Shown piece by piece: positions 54,355 to 64,000 of a stretch of 64,000 bases of DNA. The stretch is from Skeletonema tropicum (Eukaryota; Bacillariophyta; Thalassiosirophyceae; Thalassiosirales; Thalassiosiraceae). The position numbers and the translations under genes were made by a program. Numbering within the stretch: position 1 is the stretch's first letter; each line of letters opens with the position of its first letter. The DNA lies in assembly GCA_037178625.1 (NCBI GenBank), contig CM074142.1, positions 124,001 to 188,000 on the forward strand, in the 5' to 3' direction. Below the pieces are notes generated by a model. That model ran no database searches, was not told the origin of the DNA, and saw only the letters and a list, made by a program, of their open reading frames with translations.

Positions 54355-57300
54355 ATGAAGTTTGGCAACACCAATACAGTTATATCAACCGTTGGTAGAA
54401 ATGGTAAGGGCTTCCGTTCTGTCAGGAAAAGGAGCGATGGTGATAGCGGCTCGACTGAGAAGGATCTTGCGAGATCATTTGTCGACATAACATCGTCTAT
54501 CTGCAAGACGGCGGTAAATCCATCCGCTCCTGTCATTGGACTGAGTGTATCCGACATTAACTGGCCTTTAGTGCGTACCGACGATCGTATCTTCTTGCTG
54601 CTAGCGTCTGCTGGATTAAGCGAGTGGTTTGAACCCGCCGAGATGGAGCGGAAGGACCTCCTTCATCATGCTTTGAGTGTCTTTCGACTTAAATCAATCA
54701 AGTACATCCTGAGCGAACTGCGTAAATGTTACCCAGATGTCCCAGTTGGTGAAACTGATACTCTAGAACAATTTGAACTGGTGCCCATTGTGGTCAACTT
54801 CTTAATGTTCGTATCTATTGCTAAGAGCGAACGTTCAACCAAGCCGGTGTACACTGTAAAATGTGACCAATATCTGTGAGTACTGTATAACCTTCGTTTG
54901 TCTTAGGGATATTTTACAAAACTGTTCATTGTTCTATTTTATAAATTCCGTCTGTCATTCACTTACCAGCTCTTTTTTCCATGTTCAACCTTGAACCAGT
55001 GATGCAAATGGGAATCTTGTAATTGACGACACGGATTTTTGGGTCTCGTCTGATGAAGCTGTTGAAGAAGAAGATGATGAACCGGATTTGTCCGAGAAGG
55101 AAACTGTTGCGAGAAAGTCTAAACCGAGTCCTTCAAGTGAAAAGGCCTCTCCGGATTCAATTATCCTGTGAGTTCTCTTTTGCACCACGCACTATGTATT
55201 TTTATCGATTCATATAATCGTTCACTGCACGATTTTATCAAATCTAACAACACAACTGCCTTGTACACAGCGAGAATGAGTGGCTCGATTACACCCACCC
55301 CGATCTCTCTGATGGTTGGAAACGAAAGAGTATGAAACGTAAGGGTGGCAAAACGCGCGGCTCAATTTACCACCATTACCTATCCCCTGATAACAAACTT
55401 ATCAAAAGTTTGAAGCTTGCGAAAGCACATTCTTCTAAATCGAACATTACCGAGGCAGCACCTCCCTCGTCCAAGTCGAATGGCAACTCTAATGCAGGCG
55501 TTGACAGTGATGATTTACATCCACAAGTTGCAGCCGCTGATGGAGTACAACGAGTCAGCCAACTCGTTGTAAGAGAGTATCAAGAAGTATTTCCAGTTAC
55601 TGACAATTTTGATAATATGGCAATGTCGAAATTGACAGAGAAGATGCAATTGACTCAAATCCATACAGCTGGAGCGAATCATGTTCAGGCACCAACTGGC
55701 AAAACGTTGGATCCAAGGAACACGTTTAAAATCCTCCATGCACTCGCTGACGTTGTTGGAGACGTGGCTCTGAACACAGAGAAGAAATTGGTGTCGTTCG
55801 TCGCTGACTTCATGGATTTAGCTTCGGATGAAGACTTCTATCCTGGTATCAAAAATGTTATGGAAGAATTCATGGATGAATGCGAATACTCATACAACAA
55901 AGTACATCGATCGATTGACTGGTATTTTACTTTGTTCGAAGTATTGAGCTCAATCATTTGTATTGAAATTTGTTTGCTGCTGCCACCCGATGGTACTTAT
56001 GGAGAAAGCAGCGAAACGAGGATTGTGTCCTTCGCTCCAGGTGGTCTAAAGTGTCCAAGAAAAGTTTATTTCAGGCTACTCATCGACCGCACTATTACTG
56101 ATTGTCGCCTCGGTGATGGCGGTGACAATGTTGCTGGTGTGACTTTTTACATCGAGGGGAATGATTCGACAAATTCTGATTATGGTGAAGATGGTCATGA
56201 CGATGACGATCATATCGATGATGATGTTGGTACTGCAGAGCATTCAAATTCAAATGATTCATCGGTCCGCAGCAATGTAGCAAGAGTAGTGTTGAGGCAT
56301 AACAAGCTTGTTGCGAATCCTTACAAAAAAGTGAGTGGTAGTCGTACTGTTGAGCAGCAGGTGGGTTCTATCCAGATGAACAATGCTACAAGCGAAGAAA
56401 TTGAAGAAGCTAGTGATTTTATTACCGCTAGGTCTCTTTTTACCACTCCAGTCAAGAAGAAGGTGGTTGGAAAACCCACATCGTTGTCCGAAGGTGGTAC
56501 CAAACCCAGTAAACGCAGCAGTGATGACAGGCTAGCACAAGAGAACGCTGCTCTGTTGAAAAGGATCAAATTGTTGGAAATGGAGAAGAACAACATTGTA
56601 TCGACTCCTGCAACTTCTTCGTCGACTGTTACTGCTGAAGATGTGAAAGGTGAGTTTAAGTCAGGTGATTTGACCGGAATGGAGTTATTGGATAGCGTGA
56701 GTACTGTGAGTGGTAGTGGTAGCGGTGGTGGTGGCTGTGGCGCATGGGCAAACGTAGATGTTTCGTCAGTCACGACTGGTACATTATCTCCTCTGAAATC
56801 GTCGTTGAGTCCGATTACTGTTGAAGTGTCTTGTCCAATCACCCACAACAAGTCGAGTAAACAAGTTTATTTGATTACCTTTACTGAGATGGGGCGTAGA
56901 GCCTGGTACCTGAAGGGTGAGCATATCAGATCGATTCTGCTGACTTACTGGAAACATACATCCCGTGCTGCTGACACGATGCCTGGCTGGTACGAATGTT
57001 TCACTGAAACGTTCATCAAGGAATCAAATTACTCCACCGACAACATTCTCAAGAGACGATCAACGGGTTCGAATTATCCAGTGACTAAGTTGACTACAGT
57101 CCTCATGGTACCTACTGGCAGTTTTCCAATCGAGACACACTTGAGAAAGATGGAGAACACTATGAAGCTATTGATGAGTGATGCAGAAAAACCAGCGTAC
57201 ATTGCTTTGACTGTCATGGAACAGAATAGCAACAACTTGTACAATCGATTCCTTGAGGGCAAGTACAGGAATCGCCCCAATAAGAACGTTTCTTACAAAG

Positions 57301-57545
57301 ACAGGAATGAGTTGTTGCAAGACATAATTTCTGACTTTCAACACACTTGGAAATCTGGGTTTGACTCAGTCAGTTATGGAGTTCCTTTGAATAAGTACCT
57401 GACTGACTTCGGAATCAAGACGCACCTTCAATCCATTGGATATACGTCGTTTGATGATGTCCCCGAAAATGAGAAGAGAAATGTTTTCAAGGATGGAAAT
57501 TTTCCTGATTGGAACGAAATTATTGAGGACTCTATCATGGAATGA
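54355..57545 (+). CDS. Unrecognised 987-aa protein with an MBD-like segment and coiled coil
   Basis: Exons 54355..54875, 55000..55167 and 55271..57545 join in frame to 987 aa, with GTGAGT donors and CAG acceptors at both introns. Across the second junction the spliced sequence reads HPDLSDGWKRKS-MKRKGGKTRGSIYHHYLSPDNK (residues ~239-275). This has the GW-x-R, R-x-x-G, Y-x-x-P-x-x-K layout of methyl-CpG-binding (MBD/TAM) domains; methyl-DNA binding is an inference. Further on are an acidic Asp/His run (DGHDDDDHIDDD), a short coiled coil (RLAQENAALLKRIKLLEMEKNN, ~residues 646-668), a Gly-rich linker and a ~240-residue C-terminal domain (CPITHNKSSKQVYLITF onward). That domain is rich in aromatic residues and looks folded, but no family is recognised. 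Probably nuclear. The frame is intact. Confidence 0.72.
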
Positions 57546-58135
57546 TGTGCCATAGATTTCGGGCAGTAGAAGGTGATGGGGAACATTGGGGGGATTCGAT
57601 ACATGAATTGAGTTACTCTTGCACTTCTTTGTAACAATAACAAATCATGTCGTCATGTACTAATCAGCGTCTTTTTCTTTTGATTGTGTTCTTGTACTCT
57701 AGCTAGAGTCCGTCTGCATTACATTAGTAAAATTGATCACTGCACAATTCTGCAAAAAAGACCATTTCTTACGACGAAGAAATACAACAACTAAATCGAC
57801 TAAAACCTGTGCAAAACCTGTATTTCTTTCTCGTAAAGACGGATTTAGACGCCAAAAAAGCGCATTTAGTACATTGAATTTCTCGCTTTCAACAGGTACT
57901 TCTCGCTTTCTACGTAGGAACACATACAGATCCTACGCTGGTAGGCTCTACTGAGGACTCTACGTGTCACAGAAGTAAACCTTCTCACTAAATTTCACAT
58001 ATACTTATTCCTACCTAGAACTCTGTAGAATAATGGGAGTGAAAAATAATGAATTTTCCCACCTGTAATAGAAAGGCACCTGCGGCCCCCTATTACGCTG
58101 CTCTGCACTCCATGAACGGGGGCCCCGAGGGCCGA
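57546..58135. other. Spacer between the gene cluster and the satellite
   Basis: Non-coding. A palindromic motif of the cluster type (AAAATTGATCACTGCACAATT) lies at about 57727-57750, and the word ACGTAGGAACACATACA near 57912 resembles ACGTAGGAACTCATACA near 1600, upstream of the left-edge copy. Confidence 0.45.
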
Positions 58136-61100
58136 GCACTGGGCATCGATATCCAGCACTGGGCATCGATATCCAGTGAGATATCTAGCTCTGGGCATCA
58201 ATATCCAATGAGATATCTAGCACTGGGCATCGATATCACCATATATCTAGCACTGGGCATCGATATCCAGTGAGATATCTAGCACAGGGCATCGATATCC
58301 AGTGAGATATCTAGCACTGGGCATTGATATGCCCAGATATCCAGCACTGTGCATCGATATCCCCAGATAGCCAGCACTGGGCATCAATATCGACAGATAT
58401 CTAGCTCTGGGCATCGATATCCAGTGAGATATCTAGGACTGGACATCGATATCGCCTGATATCTAGCACTGGGCATCGATATCCTGTGAGATATCTAGCA
58501 CTGGGCATCGATATCGCAAGATTTCTAGCACTGGACATCGGCATCAATATCCAGTGAGATATCTAGCACTGGGCATCGATATCCAGTGAGAGGATATCTA
58601 ACACTGGGCATCGATGTCACCAGATATCTAGCACTGGGCATCAATATCCCAAGATATCCAGCACTGGGCATCGATATCCCCAGATATCTAGCTCTGGGCA
58701 TCGATATCCAATGAGATATCTAGCACTGGGCATCGATATTACCATATATCTAGCACTGGGCATCGATATCCAGCACTGGGCATCGATATCCAGTGAGATA
58801 TCTAGCTCTGGGCATCAATATCCAATGAGATATCTAGCACTGGGCATCGATATCACCATATATCTAGCACTGGGCATCGATATCCATTGAGATATCTAGC
58901 ACAGGGCATCGATATCCAGTGAGATATCTAGCACTGGGCATTGATATGCCCAGATATCCAGCACTGTGCATCGATATCCCCAGATAGCCAGCACTGGGCA
59001 TCAATATCGCCAGATATCTAGCTCTGGGCATCGATATCCAGTCAGATATCTAGGACTGGACATCGATATCGCCTGATATCTAGCACTGGGCATCGATATC
59101 CTGTGAGATATCTAGCACTGGGCATCGATATCGCAAGATTTCTAGCACTGGGCATTGGCATCAATATCCAGTGAGATATCTAGCACTGGGCATCGATATC
59201 CAGTGAGAGGATATCTAACACTGGGCATCGATGTCACCAGATATCTAGCACTGGGCATCAATATCCCCAGATATCCAGCACTGGGCATAGATATCCCCAG
59301 ATATCTAGCTCTGGGCATCGATATCCAATGAGATATCTAGCACTGGGCATCGATATCACCATATATCTAACACTGGGCATCGATATCCAGCACTGGGCAC
59401 CGATATCCAGTGAGATATCTAGCTCTGGGCATCAATATCCAATGAGATATCTAGCACTGGGCATCGATATCACCATATATCTAGCACTGGGCATCGATAT
59501 CCATTGAGATATCTAGCACAGGGCATCGATATCCAGTGAGATATCTAGCACTGGGCATTGATATGCCCAGATATCCAGCACTGTGCATCGATATCCCCAG
59601 ATAGCCAGCACTGGGCATCAATATCGCCAGATATCTAGCTCTGGGCATCGATATCCAGTCAGATATCTAGGACTGGACATCGATATCGCCTGATATCTAG
59701 CACTGGGCATCGATATCCTGTGAGATATCTAGCACTGGGCATCGATATCGCAAGATTTCTAGCACTGGGCATCGATATCCAGTGAGATATCTAGCACTGG
59801 GCATCGATATCCAGTGAGAGGATATCTAACACTGGGCATCGATGTCACCAGATATCTAGCACTGGGCATCAATATCCCCAGATATCCAGCACTGGGCATA
59901 GATATCCCCAGATATCTAGCTCTGGGCATCGATATCCAATGAGATATCTAGCACTGGGAATCGATATCACCATATATCTAGCACTGAGCATCGATATCCA
60001 GCACTGGGCATCGATATCCAGTGAGATATCTAGCTCTGGGCATCAATATCCAATGAGATATCTAGCACTGGGCATCGATATCACCATATATCTAGCACTG
60101 GGCATCGATATCCATTGAGATATCTAGCACAGGGCATCGATATCCAGTGAGATATCTAGCACTGGGCATTGATATGCCCAGATATCCAGCACTGTGCATC
60201 GATATCCCCAGATAGCCAGCACTGGGCATCAATATCGCCAGATATCTAGCTCTGGGCATCGATATCCAGTGAGATATCTAGGACTGGACATCGATATCGC
60301 CTGATATCTAGCACTGGGCATCGATATCCTGTGAGATATCTAGCACTGGGCATCGATATCGCAAGATTTCTAGCACTGGGCATCGATATCCAGTGAGATA
60401 TCTAGCACTGGGCATCGATATCCAGTGAGAGGATATCTAACACTGGGCATCGATGTTACCAGATATCTAGCACTGGGCATCAATATCCCCAGATATCCAG
60501 CACTGGGCATAGATATCCCCAGATATCTAGCTCTGGGCATCGATATCCAATGAGATATCTAGCACTGGGCATCGATATCACCATATATCTAGCACTGGGC
60601 ATCGATATCCAGCACTGGGCATCGATATCCAGTGAGATATCTAGCTCTGGGCATCAATATCCAATGAGATATCTAGCACTGGGCATCGATATCACCATAT
60701 ATCTAGCACTGGGCATCGATATCCATTGAGATATCTAGCACAGGGCATCGATATCCAGTGAGATATCTAGCACTGGGCATTGATATGCCCAGATATCCAG
60801 CACTGTGCATCAATATCCCCAGATAGCCAGCACTGGGCATCAATATCGCCAGATATCTAGCTCTGGGCATCGATATCCAGTGAGATATCTAGGACTGGAC
60901 ATCAATATCGCCTGATATCTAGCACTGGGCATCGATATCGCAAGATTTCTAGCACTGGGCATCGATATCCAGTGAGATATCTAGCACTGGGCATCGATAT
61001 CCAGTGAGAGGATATCTAACACTGGGCATCGATGTCACCAGATATCTAGCACTGGGCATCAATATCCCCAGATATCCAGCACTGGGCATAGATATCCCCA

Positions 61101-64000
61101 GATATCTAGCTCTGGGCATCGATATCCAATGAGATATCTAGCACTGGGCATCGATATCACCATATATCTAGCACTGGGCATCGATATCCAGCACTGGGCA
61201 TCGATATCCAGTGAGATATCTAGCTCTGGGCATCAATATCCAATGAGATATCTAGCACTGGGCATCGATATCACCATATATCTAGCACTGGGCATCGATA
61301 TCCATTGAGATATCTAGCACAGGGCATCGATATCCAGTGAGATATCTAGCTCTGGGCATTGATATGCCCAGATATCCAGCACTGTGCATTGATATCCCCA
61401 GATAGCCAGCACTGGGCATCAATATCGCCAGATATCTAGCTCTGGGCATCGATATCCAGTGAGATATCTAGGACTGGACATCGATATCGCCTGATATCTA
61501 GCACTGGGCATCGATATCCTGTGAGATATCTAGCACTGGGCATCGATATCGCAAGATTTCTAGCACTGGGCATCGATATCCAGTGAGATATCTAGCACTG
61601 GGCATCGATATCCAGTGAGAGGATATCTAACACTGGGCATCGATGTCACCAGATATCTAGCACTGGGCATCAATATCCCCAGATATCCAGCACTGGGCAT
61701 AGATATCCCCAGATATCTAGCTCTGGGCATCGAAATCCAATGAGATATCTAGCACTGGGCATCAATATCACCATATATCTAGCACTGGGCATCGATATCC
61801 AGCACTGGGCATCGATATCCAGTGAGATATCTAGCTCTGGGCATCAATATCCAATGAGATATCTAGCACTGGGCATCGATATCACCATATATCTAGCACT
61901 GGGCATCGATATCCATTGAGATATCTAGCACAGGGCATCGATATCCAGTGAGATATCTAGCACTGGGCATTGATATGCCCAGATATCCAGCACTGTGCAA
62001 CGATATCCCCAGATAGCCAGCACTGGGCATCAATATCGCCAGATATCTAGCTCTGGGCATCGATATCCAGTGAGATATCTAGGACTGGGCATCGATATCG
62101 CCTGATATCTAGCACTGGGCATCGATATCCTGTGAGATATCTAGCACTGGGCATCGATATCGCAAGATTTCTAGCACTGGGCATCGGCATCAATATCCAG
62201 TGAGATATCTAGCACTGGGCATCGATATCCAGTGAGAGGATATCTAACACTGGGCATCGATGTCACCAGATATCTAGCACTGGGCATCAATATCCCCAGA
62301 TATCCAGCACTGGGCATAGATATCCCCAGATATCTAGCTCTGGGCATCGATATCCAATGAGATATCTAGCACTGGGCATCGATATCACCATATATCTAGC
62401 ACTGGGCATCGATATCCAGCACTGGGCACCAATATCCAGTGAGATATCTAGCTCTGGGCATCAATATCCAATGAGATATCTAGCACTGGGCATCGATATC
62501 ACCATATATCTAGCACTGGGCATCGATATCCATTGAGATATCTAGCACAGGGCATCGATATCCAGTGAGATATCTAGCACTGGGCATTGATATGCCCAGA
62601 TATCCAGCACTGTGCATCGATATCCCCAGATAGCCAGCACTGGGCATCAATATCGCCAGATATCTAGCTCTGGGCATCGATATCAAGTGAGATATCTAGG
62701 ACTGGACATCGATATCGCCTGATATCTAGCACTGGGCATCGATATCACCATATATCTAGCACTGGGCATCGATATCGCAAGATTTCTAGCACTGGGCATC
62801 GGCATCAATATCCAGTGAGATATCTAGCACTGGGCATCGATATCCAGTGAGAGGATATCTAACACTGGGCATCGATGTCACCAGATATCTAGCACTGGGC
62901 ATCAATATCCCCAGATATCCAGCACTGGGCATAGATATCCCCAGATATCTAGCTCTGGGCATTGATATCACCATATATCTAGCACTGGGCATCAATATCA
63001 CCATATATCTAGCACTGGGCATCGATATCCAGCACTGGGCATCGATATCCAGTGAGATATCTAGCTCTGGGCATCAATATCCAATGAGATATCTAGCACT
63101 GGGCATCGATATCACCATATATCTAGCACTGGGCATCGATATCCATTGAGATATCTAGCACAGGGCATCGATATCCAGTGAGATATCTAGCACTGGGCAT
63201 TGATATGCCCAGATATCCAGCACTGTGCATCGATATCCCCAGATAGCCAGCACTGGGCATCAATATCGCCAGATATCTAGCTCTGGGCATCGATATCAAG
63301 TGAGATATCTAGGACTGGACATCGATATCGCCTGATATCTAGCACTGGGCATCGATATCCTGTGAGATATCTAGCACTGGGCATCGATATCGCAAGATTT
63401 CTAGCACTGGGCATCGGCATCAATATCCAGTGAGATATCTAGCACTGGGCATCGATATCCAGTGAGAGGATATCTAACACTGGGCATCGATGTCACCAGA
63501 TATCTAGCACTGGGCATCAATATCCCCAGATATCCAGCACTGGGCATAGATATCCCCAGATATCTAGCTCTGGGCATCGATATCACCATATATCTAGCAC
63601 TGGGCATCAATATCACCATATATCTAGCACTGGGCATCGATATCCAGCACTGGGCATCGATATCCAGTGAGATATCTAGCTCTGGGCATCAATATCCAAT
63701 GAGATATCTAGCACTGGGCATCGATATCACCATATATCTAGCACTGGGCATCGATATCCATTGAGATATCTAGCACAGGGCATCGATATCCAGTGAGATA
63801 TCTAGCACTGGGCATTGATATGCCCAGATATCCAGCACTGTGCATCGATATCCCCAGATAGCCAGCACTGGGCATCAATATCGCCAGATATCTAGCTCTG
63901 GGCATCAATATCCAGTGAGATATCTAGGACTGTACATCGATATCGCCTGATATCTAGCACTGGGCATTGATATCCTGTGAGATATCTAGCACTGGGCATC
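58136..64000. repeat. Satellite array with ~0.6-kb higher-order repeat, incomplete at window end
   Basis: The monomer is ~30-32 bp, of the type GATATCTAGCACTGGGCATC followed by GATATC and a variable 4-6 base link (CAGTGA, ACCATA, GCCT, CCCA). About 20 different monomers make a higher-order unit. One diagnostic monomer pair (ATCCAGCACTGGGCA) recurs at 58151, 58768, 59385, 59996, 60607, 61196, 61797, 62414, 63027 and 63642, spacings of 589-617 bp. At least 5.9 kb is visible and the array continues beyond 64000. Open frames inside it (for example 62847..63149) are by-products of the repeat. Confidence 0.95.

Noticed and set aside
62847..63149. Repetitive proteins with (YLALGIDI)n in the satellite, on both strands
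   Set aside because: They arise because monomer lengths happen to keep frame locally; frames break between units and no start or codon signal supports them.
58136..64000. CRISPR-like array (short repeats with short spacers)
   Set aside because: The links between monomers are only 4-6 bases and themselves recur in a fixed ~0.6-kb order, so this is a satellite; the rest of the window is eukaryotic.
58136..64000. Centromere
   Set aside because: A satellite alone is not evidence; known diatom centromeres are defined by low GC and not by satellites, and this array is not especially AT-rich.

Overview
The window reads as nuclear DNA of a diatom (stramenopile). This is inferred from gene content and style, not from a database search. 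The indicators are three linked heat-shock-factor genes with short GT-AG introns inside the DNA-binding domain, a PknK-like AAA-ATPase/TPR protein, a gametolysin-type M11 metalloprotease with a Pro/Thr-rich tail, a Ty1/copia element, and several long lineage-restricted proteins. Exon junctions below were found by eye from GT-AG sites that keep the reading frame.

Layout. 0-1.2 kb: a truncated, spliced paralogue (minus) of a large gene that recurs at 49.7-53.7 kb. 1.9-6.3 kb: three-exon AAA-ATPase/TPR protein (plus). 7.34-14.81 kb: a DNA transposon whose termini begin TACCAGTCTAAAACTAG, carrying two divergent genes: a 1226-aa candidate transposase (plus, three exons) and an accessory protein (minus). 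15.89-17.93 kb: an inverted, internally deleted 2.04-kb copy of it. 18.7-25.3 kb: three tandem HSF genes. 25.4-31.4 kb: a rearranged copia element with an intact integrase/RT/RNase H reading frame; its 5' part (truncated LTR plus gag-like ORF) is inverted. 31.6-39.7 kb: four nearly identical 2.03-kb tandem units, each with the same two overlapping ORFs (minus). 39.7-42.4 kb: non-coding, with a 215-bp TIR element flanked by a perfect 8-bp target duplication. 42.4-44.4 kb: secreted M11 metalloprotease. 44.4-48.0 kb: no recognisable gene. 48.0-57.5 kb: a cluster of unrecognised genes centred on a divergent pair, a 1251-aa protein (minus, three exons) and a 987-aa protein with an MBD-like segment (plus, three exons). 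58.1-64.0 kb: a satellite of ~30-bp monomers in a ~0.6-kb higher-order repeat that runs off the window.

About three quarters of the window is mobile or recently duplicated sequence. The best candidates for something undescribed are the two-gene TACCAGT transposon with its deletion derivative, and the divergent gene pair at 48-57.5 kb. The second has a paralogous fragment at the left edge, and its introns and flanks share a repeated ~57-bp core with an imperfect palindrome.
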